Part shown: piece after piece, positions 34,614-46,705 of the stretch
Numbering within the stretch: the first letter of the stretch is position 1
Layout of the letters: every line of letters starts with the position of its first letter
From: Heterobasidion occidentale
Taxonomy: Eukaryota; Basidiomycota; Agaricomycetes; Russulales; Bondarzewiaceae
Assembly (NCBI GenBank): GCA_039111635.1
Contig: JBCAQO010000002.1
Span: forward strand, 2,108,001-2,172,000
Length of the DNA: 64,000 nt
Direction: 5' to 3'
Made by a program: the position numbers and the translations under genes
The notes under the pieces: model-generated
Seen by the model: the letters and a program-made list of their open reading frames with translations, nothing else
Databases searched by the model: none
Told to the model about the DNA's origin: nothing

Positions 34614-36594
34614 ATGACGACGTCTACAGTCTCGTACACAACCTCCAACCCCGTTCCGCAGCCTGATGATCGCACTTTTCTTAACGACGAGACATGCCCA
34701 CTTCTATCTAACTCTTCAGCTCCGTCTCTTGAATCTCAGGACATCTCTCAAGATTTCAAGAAATCTAAGATAGTCACTCCTCTCCCAAAAGCGCAGCTCG
34801 CATCCCTATGCATCGTTCGTCTCGTCGACCCCATCGCTTTCACTCATATCTTCCCATATGTGAATGAAATGATGGCGGACTTACACCTCACGGATGATCC
34901 TTCCCGTGTAGGGTTCTACAGCGGCCTGGTGGAAAGTTCGTTTGCAATCTTCCAGCTGTTCTCTATTTACCAGTGGGCTCGCTTGTCCGGTATGTGTTCA
35001 AGTGTATTCTATGCCTCACCTGTCTCCTGAATCTCCTCTCCCCGCAGACGTCATTGGCCGTCGTCCTGTCATTTTTATGGGTATCTCGGGAATGGCTGTA
35101 TCTAGCATTCTATTCGGCCTCTCCCGTACTCTCACTACTGTTCTCTTGGTTCGGTGCCTGGGTAGGCCCCTTCATTGACGTATTTTGGTTTAACTTCTTA
35201 GATCATCGCATTTGTAGCGGGTCTCTTCTCAGGCAACGTCGCCGTGATCCATTCTGTCCTAGGGGAACTAACAGACTCCACAAATCAAGCAATCGCGTTC
35301 CCCATATACGGTCTTACATGGCCCCTCGGGGCCATCGCCGGGTGCGCAAACCCCTTTTCTGTCTATCCTCGTACATGTGCTGAAGCAGAAAGATCCTCAG
35401 TCCTCTGATCGGAGGCGCATTCTCCCACCCCGCAGTCAGATTCCCTAATTTATTCGACTACCCATTCCTCCGTGAATATCCTTATTTCCTTCCCGGTTTC
35501 ATTGCGGCTGTTATATCCTTCACCGGTGTACTATTTGGGTACTTCTTCCTAGAAGAGGTGTGTTTCGCCGTTCCGTTCCTTGCTCGTTTACCGAAGTTTT
35601 CCCTAGACGTTGCCCAGCAAACGTCAGAAAAATCAAAAGCCGAAATCCTCCTCCTCATCCTTCTCTAGTGTTACATTGGACGCAGATTCACCCTCCTCCG
35701 AACCCCCTAGCATCAAAGCAATTGTCAAAATCCCGCTCGTGCAGGCGTTGAGCATGTCGGGCTGCGCACTAAGTTTCATATCTACGGCCTTCGATGTCGT
35801 TTTTGTCCTCTTCTGCTATTCCCCTATCAACTCCGGAGGGCTGGCATTCTCCGTGAGTAAAGCTCTCACGTTGTCTATCGCTCTTCTGACCTCATATCAA
35901 TTTCATATCATAAATAGGCTTCACAAATTGGCTTATGCCTCGCCACATCCGGGACGATCTCCGTTTTTATCCAAATCTTCATTATGCCTACTCTGCTGAG
36001 CCGCTGCGATCACATCCGTGTGTACAACGGCTGCATGGCGCTCTGGCCATATGCGTTCATCCTTCTCCCACTCCTCAATATCATCGCACGCACGGGCTTT
36101 TCGAACCAGAGCGGTTCGGACCTTGTTTTGGAAGATGCGGATGGCCGGGTGCAGGCTATGGTATGGTGCGGTATCGCGGCATTGCTGAGTATCACAAGGA
36201 TCGCGTGTGTCGCATTCTCGTGCGTTTCTCATTTTGTAATAGGTTTGGCACAGTTTTCTAACACTTCGATGGGTCGTTGGGACTTAGTGTGAGCATGATT
36301 CTCGTTAAAGAAGCTGCTCCCAGTCCGTCCTCGCTTGGGAGGACCAATGGCATCGTTCAGTTTGCGATGTGTTTCGCCAGGGCATTCAGTCCCGCTTTCG
36401 TCAGGTCTGTCTCCTTATGCGAACTTCACATATGCATATAATGATACCTCCTCCACAGTTCGTTGTTTGCCCTCTCGCTGGATTATAACATCCTTGGCGG
36501 CTACTTCTGGGTACTCATCATGACCATCATCTCTATCTTTGGCGCGTCACTCTCGAGGTCCATCGAAAGGGGCCGGAAAGTCTCGTATGATTGA
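34614..36594 (+). CDS. Major facilitator superfamily transporter (DHA1/ZIFL-like)
   Basis: Proton-coupled membrane transporter of unknown substrate. The N-terminus is hydrophilic (MTTSTVSYTTSNPVPQPDD; DETCPLLSNS, a dileucine-like vacuolar sorting context). Then come FTHIFPYVNEMMADLHL, GFYSGLVESSFAIFQLFSIY, the loop signature DVIGRRPVIFMGISGMAVSS between helices 2 and 3, AGLFSGNVAVIHSVLGELTD, PIYGLTWPLGAIAGPLIGG, a central cytosolic loop rich in Ser/Lys, and the second six-helix half ending ALSLDYNILGGYFWVLIMTI. About six introns interrupt the frame. It resembles the fungal transporters grouped with plant ZIFL1 and yeast YCR023C. The substrate cannot be told from sequence. Confidence 0.87.
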
Positions 36595-37682
36595 CGTCGA
36601 TTACAAGTGACGTTGTAACTCTATCTTTGCACTGCGCAGGCCTCTGTCAGACGACTCAAAATCGCGGAGGCGCTGTTCCTCGCGACTATCATGAATGAAT
36701 TGACAGTTTTTCCCGGCTAGATCAAGGAAACGACGGCGTCTGTCAAACAGAGTTGAACTGTGAAAGACAAGTTGGGCTGAGATATTTGTGGTCGAGTAAC
36801 TCATCCTTTTCAGTTATATCTGTCGAGTTTCGACACGTCTCGTCTTCACCGCGCTACGACCTCTTCGGCACTGTCATTCGAGTGCTCGTTGAATGATTAT
36901 GTGGTCTGGGTGAATTTCCAGAGTTCTGCTCGATCCACACTCTCTGACAATCATTCGCGACTTGTTTCGACTATCATTGCGGTCTTAGAGCTTCCATGTG
37001 AGTCCCCACTTTAAATACGACGGTTTGCTCACACGGCCTCCCTCGGGAAGCGTGAGACTCGTTGTGTATGTGTTCTTACGCCTCTCAGCCATATTCCATT
37101 GCTTGCCGGCATCCGTCGTAGGACTCGCCCCAACTTCTTTTGGAAACATCGACCTAGAGAAGCACGATGCCGTGAGCCTTGTGTTCCCCAGCTTTCACGC
37201 GCAACGCCTCAGTTTGGTTCCTCTGGACGGAGCGCCCCCTGCAACCAACGAAACAAGTCCCTACATTGGTTGCTCCGAAGAGGACGCGAATCATGTTGGC
37301 TGACAGAAACCCAAGGTTGACGTGCCTTAGGCCTTATGCATATGACAGAGGTCGGTTCTTGTGGAGCGAACAGAATATCGCATAGAACGTGACCACAGGC
37401 CCATGTAGGCCCATGTAGGCCCATGTCCGACGCCAGTCACCTATAACACGGAAACTGTGATCAGTGCTCGTGAATGTCATGGTGTACGACATGCACAACG
37501 ACTATCTTCTGTGTCAGACCAGCTACGAAAACTATACGACATGCAGAGCTTCGACTTTATCTTTGCTCGGAGCTGCCTGTCGTTGCCGAGGAACGCCTGC
37601 CCCTTCTTAGGGAACTTTGTTTTTGGACATTGCGTCTTCTTGTGGGTACACCGAAATAGTACATACACACACTATAACCAGC
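36595..37682. other. Convergent 3' region between MFS transporter and M24 peptidase; no gene
   Basis: Short frames only (plus 36998-37303, minus 37209-37424). A three-copy 10-bp tandem repeat lies at 37397-37426. Nothing else is seen. Confidence 0.45.
37397..37426. repeat. Three tandem copies of AGGCCCATGT
   Basis: Perfect 10-bp unit repeated three times, directly visible, in the intergenic region. Confidence 0.9.
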
Positions 37683-39401
37683 TCAGGGCGCCCATGGACT
37701 CACTGCCTGTCCGCCTACTCTCTCGGTCAGATATACAGGCTTTCCATCCTCATTAATATAGAAACAGTCTTCCAGACGGATTCCCACCTGTTACATGATG
37801 AGCATGAACACGTTGGCGATACTTGGAGACAGAAGCGACGCGCACCTGTCCTTCGATGTAAATGCCCGGCTCGTCAGAAAATGTGTGTCCGACTTGGATA
37901 ATATCATTTGATGCTCCACGCAAGTAAGGGGACTCGTGAGTCTCAAGCCCGATCCCTATCGGAGACATGGGGAAATATGATGAAGGCTTATTGTTTCGAA
38001 GAGGGATATACTCACCATGCCCCAAGCGATGTGTGAAGTGTTTCGCGTACCCTGCCGCATCTATAAGCTCGCGTGCTGCTTCGTCCACATCTCCCGTAAA
38101 GACGCCAGCATGAGCTGCACGCAGAGCACGACTCTGAGCTGCGCGAACTATGTACCATAGCGCAAGATTGTCTGTAGATGGCGCAGAATTCCGCAAGAGG
38201 AACGTCTGATATCAACCATCCTGGTCAGCAGGCACGAGTTCACAATAATTCGTGGAGGATATGATGTATCCAGTCTTGAAGAGCACTCACTCGAGTCACA
38301 TCGCTTTGATAGCCGTGAAGCGAACCCCCGCAGTCGATAAGAGCGAAATCGCCCTCACCAAGCTCACGATCCGTGCCTGAGCCATGGGGAAGCGCAGCAT
38401 TCTCTAAAGCCAGTCTTGTGAGAGGTCCAGTAAATTTAGGCACCCGTTCCCAACTCACCACCGAACAGAACAAGCGAAAAAGTGTCTTTGAGTCCTGCAG
38501 CCGCAAGTGTGTTATCCATCAACGAACGCGCCTCGGATTCTCGTATACCGACTCTCAATTTGTCGCGAACAGCGCGAATGGCAAGCAGAGTGACCTTGGG
38601 ATCATGTGGTGAGATGAATCTCGAGGAAAACGATCTGAACGTATTTAAAGAAACCCACCTCATTAGCACACTTCATGATCTCGAGTTCAGCGGCAGATTT
38701 GCGTTCGCGCTGCTGACGAATCTCGACAGGCGCAATGAGGACCTGAGCTCGAGGCGCCGCACTCTGAAGACCATCTACAATGAAATGGCGAACGCTTCCG
38801 TCGACGAAGATCTTGCTGCCCGCTGACAAGGTACGGACGGCAACCTCGTATGGGCTGACGTCTTCAGGCCATTCTGGATATGATACATTGGTTGCCGCTA
38901 CCGGGAGCTGTTTGGCGCGAGTGGCTTCAAAGGCAGGAGTCAGGATGGATGATTCTGCCCGTACGGTGCCATCCTCTGAGAGTTGAGGTGAAATAATGAA
39001 AAGGAGCGGCCTTTCGGAGAGGTGCCACGAGCTACTGGAAATGTTGGCATAGTACAAGCTACTTGCGCTTGGCTCCACGATGTACGCGGACGCGTTCAGA
39101 TCATGCAGAGTTTCTGCGAGGGTCTGCTGGCGCTGATGGAATTCAGAAACCGAGATGGGCACGACGCTCCGGCAGTGTGAGGACAATACGTCTGAACCCC
39201 GATATTCAAAGAGTTTCCAGTCAGCGCCAGTCCTGATAGTACCATATATGACGAAGGTGATTGCAGTGATCAACCAGGCCTATCGAAGCTCAGCAGGAGG
39301 TTATCTCAAGTTATGAACGTGACACTTACCACAACTACGAAGCGGCGTGTTGGAGTGCGGGGGAAGGGTGGTTCAGCTAAGATACGAATGGATTTCTCCA
39401 T
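37683..39401 (-). CDS. M24 metallopeptidase (Xaa-Pro aminopeptidase-like) with N-terminal membrane anchor
   Basis: Predicted dinuclear-metal aminopeptidase releasing residues before proline. Exon 1 codes MEKSIRILAEPPFPRTPTRR, then an intron, then AWLITAITFVIYGTI, a hydrophobic signal anchor. The creatinase N domain follows (EFHQRQQTLAETLHDLNASA; ELEIMKCANE). The catalytic pita-bread fold keeps all five metal ligands: Asp and Asp in IDCGGSLHGYQSDVTR, His in THRLGHGEY, Glu in SDEPGIYIEGQ and Glu in VGIRLEDCFYI. Last residues QAVSPWAP. A type II membrane or secreted topology is inferred from the uncleaved-looking anchor behind a basic N-terminus. It starts 292 bp from the divergent AlkB gene. 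Confidence 0.9.
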
Positions 39402-39693
39402 GGCATATGATCAATCTTACACACACAAGTTAGATAGACAATGGATGAAACTTGAAGCTCAAAACTTGAGCTACCTATAGTCTCCCAAAGGCAGCAACGT
39501 ATGCGATCCTCCTTCAACCTCCGACGTGGTCTCCGGATATCCGTATCTGACTCGTCTCGTCGACTTTCGCGGGACTATCTCTGTGACGGCTTATCTTTGT
39601 GACGTCAGTGTGACAGATCGCGTTTGCCACGTGACAGCTCTGACCGCCAACGGTCAACAGTCGTCTCAGGCCGCGGGCGCGCTCGAAATCATC

Positions 39694-41450
39694 ATGGCGG
39701 ACACTCAAGACACTGAAACATTGCTTGCTATTCTTTCAAGTCTCCTTGAGTCACCTAATTACTCCCAGGAAAATTTGCTTAACGCCCTTGTCGCTGCAAA
39801 TGGCGATGTCAACGTCGCTGCCGACTTGGTAAGATCAGGTGCGAATGCAGGACGCAAAGACAAGAAACGCAAGCGACCAGCAGACCTAAATGACTGGTTG
39901 GACCGATCCACATCCACTTTCTCCAAGAAGCGATCGGCTTTCCCCACCATAACTTCATCAAAACCGAAGACATCCAGTTCGACTGCAGGCCCGTCTCTTC
40001 GCTCCCGTTCGTCATCCCCTGTCAAGCCGGTGAATTCTGTTGCAACTGCAAGCCCTCCTTCAAAGCCGAAGTCGTCAAGTTCAATAAGTGACAATGCAGG
40101 CCCCTCTCGCCGTTCTCGTTCATCCTCTCCCGTCAAGTCGGTGAAACCTGTTGTGAATCTGATGGACGTCCTCCGTCCTCCTTCCAGTGCTACATCATCC
40201 ATACCTCGACCTGCCCCACTAATGCTCAGCAATGCATCTATGGTTGCAGATCACACACCTTGTACACTTCAACCTTCTATCCTGCCCCCCGAACTTGCGT
40301 GTGAACTATTCTATACTATGCTGCACGAAGCGCAGGATTGGAAAAGAAACCAGTGGTGGCTCTTCGAAAGATTGGTAGAGAGTCCTCACCGCACCTCCTT
40401 TTACGTGAGAACTGCCGAAGGAGCTAACGGACTGGATCGCGCCTGTCTTGAAGCAGCACGTTTCTGGTGGGTTCCGATTTTTAGACGATACTCCAGTATA
40501 CAATTAAAAAGATGGATGTCCGATATCTAGGTATAATGGACGGGAAACGGACCCGCCCAAAGCATTTCCTTCGCCTATGGAAAGAGCTTGCGCCATTATT
40601 GAGCGTGTCGTGAATGCCGAGATGCACAAACGAAAGCGCTTTCCTCTCGAATGGGGAGGTCTTCCACCAGATACAAACGGTGAACAAGTCATATGGAAGG
40701 TTAATTTCGCAGCATCGAATTGCTATGAAGGCGCCAAGGAGAGCGTAGGACCACATTCAGATCGCCTTACAACTCTAGGTCCGTATCCGACCATTGCAAG
40801 CTTGAGTCTAGGTATGTCAAAATCTTCTCTGAGGGTGGCTCCTGAGAATCAGGGATTGTAACGCATACTCCCCACCCCAGGAACGCCCAGGTTATTTCGT
40901 CTTCGTGAGGTCATCCCACTCGACGAAATAGACAAACGGACCGCGAGAACATACAATATCCCGTTACCTCACAACTCAGTATGTTCTAACCTGCGTCGTT
41001 CAAAATGCCAAGTCTCCTCATTCAACCATCATGCAGCTCATCATCATGCACGCATCGACTCAAGAGCGCTTCAAACACTCTATTCCGCCACAGCCTGCCC
41101 TGGATCGCTTCCATCCTGCTTTTCCACCCCCTCCTGCATTGCCATCCCTTACATCTGACCCGTCCAACTGCCGAATCAATATCACTTTCCGCTTCTATCG
41201 ACCTGACTTTCACCCAGACAGCATCCCAAAATGCAAATGCGGTGTTCCAATGGGACTTAGGCCGGACATGAAGAAGCACCAGAGAGGGCGAGGTAACAGG
41301 AAAGATACCGGAGAGGCAAGGGAATACGGGGAGTTCAGATACTGGTGGATGTGCACAGCTCACGAACAAAACGATGGGAAGGGTTGTGGCTTTTGGAAGG
41401 TCATGGATGTAAAAATGGAGGGCAGAGGACCTTTTGCGAAAGACCTCTGA
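39694..41450 (+). CDS. CUE - AlkB (2-oxoglutarate/Fe(II) dioxygenase) - GRF zinc-finger fusion protein
   Basis: Predicted nucleic-acid demethylase. Exons 39694-40466, 40531-40811, 40881-40978, 41037-41450 join in phase to give 521 aa. Residues 7-45 look like a ubiquitin-binding CUE domain (LLAILSSLLESPNYSQENLL, then NGDVNVAADLV). A Ser/Pro linker contains two similar RSRSSSPVK blocks. The AlkB domain starts around AQDWKRNQWWLFERLVESPH and has YNGRETDPPK, the Fe ligands His and Asp in VGPHSDRLTTLG, a later His in FKHSIPPQ, and the 2-oxoglutarate Arg in RINITFRFYR. The C-terminus is a GRF zinc finger: CKCGVPMG, then WWMCTAHEQNDGKGCGFW. The GRF finger binds single-stranded nucleic acid in other proteins. 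The start is the ATG before the CUE domain; an upstream frame extension lacks content. Confidence 0.9.
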
Positions 41451-41764
41451 CTTGATGATCTATGGGAATTATCCGATATAATCCGAAAAAAGAACATTGC
41501 TGCATTAGGAAGGCTCTTTTTCGACAGGCTTACTTTCGTTGAGAACCAAAAACCGGACATACCATCCTGAAGCAATGGTCTCGTCCGCGAAAAGCCATAT
41601 AATCGTCAGGTTTATCTTCGTTCATTTTCCTCGACCGTAAATTGGTACTTCGACTGCTATCGGATCCGACTGATTGGCGGGGCTAAATGTTTTGGTCACA
41701 CTCTCGCTGCGATCGAGTCAGTAGCTCGAAAACTCCAACATCCTGATCACGGCATCGCTTCAAG

Positions 41765-42664
41765 ATGGCGGAACGAAAGGCCACCATTTCTCGCAAAACG
41801 AACGAGACAGAGATCGAAGTGTCTATCAATCTTGATTGTCAGCCTGGCTCGACTTCGCAGCAGGTTATCGAAGTTTCTACAGGGATTGGATTCTTAGACC
41901 ACGTACGCCCCACAATAACCAGATCTTCCCCAAAAGCAATCCAAAGTTCCGAACGTGATTTTTATTAACGTTCTACTTAGATGTACCATGCCCTCGCGAA
42001 GCACAGCGGCATGTCGCTTACCCTGAAAGCTAAAGGAGATCTCTGGATAGATGACCACCACACAGCTGATAAGTGCCGTTCCCCTCTTTTTATATGATGC
42101 ATGTGTCACCGGTGAGATTGATGGGGCAGCGCTTACACAGGACACCGCAATCGCGCTCGGAAGCGCGTTCAAGGAGGCTCTTGGAGAAGTGAGGGGGATA
42201 CGGCGGTACGGGACAGGATTCGCGCCTCTCGATGAGGTTCGTCCATGTATCCTACCTCACGCGTTCTGATTCCACGGTTTCCCCATGCATCAAACTTTCT
42301 AGGCCCTGTCTCGCGCAGTGATCGACATCTGTGCACGCCCATACTGCGTGACAGATCTAGGGATCAAGCGCGAAAAAATAGGAGATCTGTCCACAGAAAT
42401 GTTCCCACACATCTTCTACTCTTTCGCCATGGCCTCCGGATGCACACTCCACGTTGATGTGCTCCGCGGGGAAAATGATCATCACCGGTGCGTACGCGCT
42501 TTAAATACAACACTTGTGTGCTTCTTACCTCGTGCTGATATATTGGTCATGATGCATCTACATGCAGCGCTGAATCGGCATTCAAGGCTCTAGCGTTGGC
42601 CATTCGTCAAGCGATCGAGAGGACAGGAGGGAACGACGTGCCAAGCACAAAGGGAGTACTCTAG
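41765..42664 (+). CDS. HIS3: Imidazoleglycerol-phosphate dehydratase
   Basis: Sixth step of histidine synthesis: dehydrates imidazoleglycerol phosphate to imidazoleacetol phosphate with Mn2+. Exons 41765-41902, 41981-42068, 42139-42236, 42303-42487, 42568-42664 sum to 606 nt, 201 aa, the family length. Motifs: [36 protein letters not shown] (first HHxxE metal site), [60 protein letters not shown] (second HHxxE site). Introns 1, 3 and 4 are GT-AG. Intron 2 (42069-42138) has no GT donor that works; only an AT-AC intron gives the conserved Glu and keeps phase. Tail-to-tail with the M13 peptidase, 200 bp apart. Confidence 0.94.
42069..42138 (+). other. Probable AT-AC intron in HIS3
   Basis: The exon ends GCTG at 42068, the intron begins ATAAGTG and ends GCTTACAC at 42138, and the next exon begins AGGACACC. 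The junction codes HHTA-E-DTAIALG, the invariant metal site. ATAAGT is the donor form known for U2-type AT-AC introns. Shifting the junction by one base (TA-CA ends) gives the same mRNA. GA-AG or GC-AG choices at nearby bases delete the metal-binding Glu or more. Confidence 0.75.
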
Positions 42665-42864
42665 CAGGTGGCCACACGGCGGGGAGTCTAGACCTCGAAA
42701 CTTAGGACACCACGTTTCGACGTGGACAGGAAGTATTCGTGATTTCTGAATTGCGACTATCTCGTAACTTGTATTGTTCATAAATATAACGAGACTTTAC
42801 AGAACACAATCTTCCCAGGTATAGAAACTGGCACTTCAAGGCATCTATCCTAAACGCATCAAAG

Positions 42865-45800
42865 CTACCAAAACAGACATTGCTTCTCGGGCGGTGGATT
42901 GAGCTATAATGATCTATGAGCTGAGATACACCGATGATAATCTGATACCGGTATACCTTGGCCTTGCTTGAACAATTGAACGCCTTGGCGAATGCTGGGA
43001 CATTGTACAATGTCCCATCCACTCGGTAATTGTTTGGCGAATGGGGATCAGTGCGTACACGTTGGAGCTACGATTTTTTTTGAGTCTACAAAGGCTCTTG
43101 AGAAACTACGAAACCCACCAAGGAAGCTGGCTTGATATTTTGAGCCCAAATCCGACCAAAAGAGATGAAGAAAAGTTGATCCCTAATTTGCCGTGAACTT
43201 CGAGTGAGCATGAAGTTTGAAAAAGCGGTCAACCTTCCTTACCTGGTGAAGTTCAATCCGGGTAGGAGATACTCGTGCCCTTCCTTGTACGACTCTTCAA
43301 ATTGAGCCTGCCAGGCTCGATACGCTTGAATGATACCCGAATCGCCAATGTTCTCTCCAGATGTCCTGCAAACGATAAATAGATGATTTCGAGAATAGTG
43401 TATCATCGAACATACAGATTGCCCTAGGAGGATCGCATTCAAAAGGTGGTCTTGATAATGGATGATGAGAGATGCTTACATTTAGATGAACCGAGTTGCC
43501 CTTCCCGTCGTCAATGGTATAGGCTAACAAACATCAAGTTATAAAGCTGAGCGAAGTGCTCAAAGAAAGAGACTTACAAGAGAACTGGTTGACAATGCAG
43601 TCTTGCTTAATCTGGAAACCGTCGCTAGTGGCATTCGTCCACCATTCTTCAAGTTTGCCCTCTTGGTTGTACAACCTTCCGGCTGAGTCAAAGGCATGCT
43701 ACGGGGGAAACTTAGTCAGGAATTTTTTTTACAGCAGAATAACAACCATACAGTCAATTCATGGGCGGCCACTTGACCAAAGGCACCGTATTTGAGGTAC
43801 GAAGGCCTGAAAAGGCAGAATTCGGTAAGCAAGAAAATCAACTTGAATATAAGAATAAATATGCACTAACCAGTCTTTGGAGAAGAACGGTGGCCGGAGA
43901 ATACCAGCTGGGAACACGATCTACAAAGAGTCAGATGCAGGAAAAGACTCGTAGTCGGTTGAGTTCCTGACCTCATTTCCAGGAGGATTGTAATATGCGT
44001 TCACGGTCGGTGGGCTCATCTCCCATGCTCCTGGGTCGCGCTGTTTACCCAACTGTTGCCAGGCCTTGTATACATCGCTTGCACTGCCATGGCCATCCCT
44101 CATTCAGCCAGTATCCAAGATCAGAGCCTCAGCGGGGATGAATCCACTCACGATGAGCTCAGCATGTTGTCGAAGAACGTGTGCTTGTCGACTCGGACGA
44201 GGCTATAATATCGCGCAATCGATTCAGCGCTGCGGGTGTCAGGAGACTCGGGATATCCGACTTTGACGCGAATGGCGTCAGCCTAGACGACGAAACGGGA
44301 GATCAGGCGGACAGTGATCGGAGAGCAATGATATAACCAACCTTTGCGGCAGCAGCGTCCGCCGACTCCTTGTCCATCCAAGCGATGTTAGACAGCGACG
44401 CTTTGAAAGCCGTCACGATGTCTGCAGGACGTCAGTCTCTACCATTACTATACGACAAGATGAGTGAGCGTACCTGTTATAACCTTCGTACCCTTCTCCT
44501 TTGCGTCTCCGCCGAAGGTTTCGTTCACGAAGTACCGACCCGTCGCGAATCCGAGCGCCTGATCAACATTGTCCACACAGAACTCGGCCCTATCGCCGAC
44601 GGCGCCAGGCTTGATGCCTTGGAGAACTTCGTACAGTCTCCGTTCAGCTTTCCAAAGTTCTGTGGACGCGCCGAGGCGGGGTGCGAGCACAAGAGCGGCC
44701 TGGATGACCAGGTACGCTTCTACGACGTCCGAAGAGGTCGTGTTCAGGATGTGGGCGAGCGAACGCGTGTAAGCCGGGTAGGTTACAATGATTTCGCCCG
44801 GATAGTTTCGGGGAGTGAAGGTCGCGAAGTAGTTATTGAAGTTGATTTGCGGCAGCGTTGAGGTGATGTTTGTGATAGGGACTTTGTTATACGTCCCTAT
44901 CGGGTCTTGAAGTAAAATGTCGCTGGAGGAGATAGCTGAACTCTGTCCCAATGAGAAGGTCTGTGAAGATAACGTACAGGTCCAGGCTCGCATTCGCTAA
45001 ACGCCGTTCGAATTTGACGACCCTTTTGGCCAGCTTGTGAATTACCTCTTTGTGATCCTTCGGGTCCTTGTCTCCATCGGGCTTGTCATCATCCCCGCCC
45101 CACGGTGGCCAGGGCCAAGGGGGCCACAGTTTGACGCCTTCTTCGTTCAGGACTAGATTCTGCATGGCTTTCCGCTGTGATTCTTCTTCTTCCTCATAGA
45201 GTATTGAAAGGATATTTTCAACGACCTCTTGATAGACCTTACGTGTCAAATCATCATCGTAGTATTCCTAGTTGGTTGCATCATGCATCAGGATTCCGGA
45301 GGGAGGGCATTGGTTGAGATGAGCCATACCTTCGATGGCAGACCAAAGCTTGGCTGGCTGAACCACAGGACCATGAAGTTAGGGTCAACTGCAGCATCCC
45401 CTTCAACGGAGATATCGAATAGTCCGGGAATACCTAGTAGAACAAGTATTGATTTGTTGTCTGCGTCAACCACCTAAGAATTTACCTCGAGAATGCAAGT
45501 AACTGATCGCGGCAGTCAGACCATCACGACCCTTCTGCACATCATTATGTGTCTCTTTTGCATCGATGTCCGTCGTTTCGCCTCGAAATAGTTTCTTCAC
45601 AGTGCGTGCGAAGTCCTGCAGCGGTCCCTCGCCAAACTGATCAAGCGTATCTTCATCCAGGCATGATGAATACAAGTCACGAAGTTTGGTCAGGACTTGT
45701 TCGTCATAAGACGACGTGAACCCGACGGTAAACGCGGATTGCTCGTTCTCAAGGATGTCGCGAACTATTTGCTGGTTTTCCTGGAAAAGAGAGGTAAATG

Positions 45801-46515
45801 TGGCGAAGCTGCCCTTGTCGGATGGAATGGGATGAGACTTCCGCCATCCCCCAGCTGATAAAAATAAGCGCATGCTGGTAGGACAGATAGAGGACACGCA
45901 CTGGCGTAGTCATAGAAATTATTGCAAGGGTCCTGAGCTGTATCCAAGGAAGACAATATGGCCGCGGAAAGCACAACGCAATCGGGGGTCATGCACACCG
46001 GCTAAAATCAAAGCAATTTCGCATCAAATGGTCCACACAGAAAAAACACAAGCGCAACACACTTCTTTCGGAGGAATAGAAGGTGCGGGTGCGGGAAGGA
46101 TGGTGGTGGTGGTCACGGCGGTGGTGGTAGTCGGAACGGTAACCGTGTTCGTGACGGTGGTGGGAGGCTCTTGACCGCCGGGCTCATCGTACGGCGTGTG
46201 GAGCTTGTGTTGCGCTCCGGCGAAGAGACCAATGAAGACAGAACTCAGTATGAGCAGAGCAAGGAGTAAGACGAGCAGGATCTTGTTGAGGAGAGTAAGA
46301 GGCTCGTGTACAATGAACCCAAGACGTTCTGAGAACGAAGGGTGATGGGGGTCATGGTCTCGCTGCTGTCCGTGAGCGTCGTCGAGAAGAGGGGCCGACT
46401 CTGCGCGCGAACCACGTCGGTCAGCATATCGTCAATGACGTCGGGGATGAGTTGTGTGAGAGTCGGTGAACAGACCTTCGTCAGTGGAGGGCCTTGCCTC
46501 CCTGTAGTCGGCCAT
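42865..46515 (-). CDS. M13 (neprilysin/ECE-type) zinc metallopeptidase, type II membrane protein
   Basis: Membrane ectopeptidase cleaving peptides. The N-terminus (MADYREARPSTDEG) is followed by an intron and a cytosolic segment, then a strong transmembrane helix (LLVLLLALLILSSVFIGLFA) and a Thr/Pro-rich stalk (TTVTNTVTVPTTTTAVTTTI). The M13 N domain shows CVVLSAAILSSLDTAQDPCN then NFYDYAAGGW. The catalytic part has VNAYYNPPGNE, IVFPAGILRPPFFSKDW, the zinc motif HELTH (split by an intron between HELT and HAFDSAGRLYNQ), SGENIGDSG with the third ligand and its Asp, and the C-terminal CLFW box with the stop at 42865. About 850 aa. An odd Trp/Pro block (KLWPPWPWPPWGG) followed by an Asp/Lys-rich stretch lies near 45085-45140 (inserted relative to usual members, as far as I recall). 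Confidence 0.9.
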
Positions 46516-46705
46516 GGTTGTTTGTCGAGAGATGCGCCCTCGTTCGCAGCGGTTGTGTGACCGAGGCGGTGGAGAGGAGTGTGTGGAGGCGGCGAGGCAG
46601 AGACTGGAGCTGTGGCTCGAGCACGCGGAAGCCGGATCGAAGCGGACGCGGTATGGACAAACAGGGACAGCCAGCCGGCTCACCAGCACCGAGCACCGTC
46701 AGCCA
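46516..46705. promoter_or_regulatory. 190-bp bidirectional promoter, M13 peptidase / MSS51
   Basis: Head-to-head start codons only 190 bp apart; GC-rich, no TATA box seen. Both promoters must overlap. Confidence 0.5.

Noticed and set aside
42060..42145. GA-AG or GC-AG intron in HIS3
   Set aside because: These give in-frame products but delete the metal-binding Glu or more of HHTAED, and GA-AG ends are not established; AT-AC keeps all residues.
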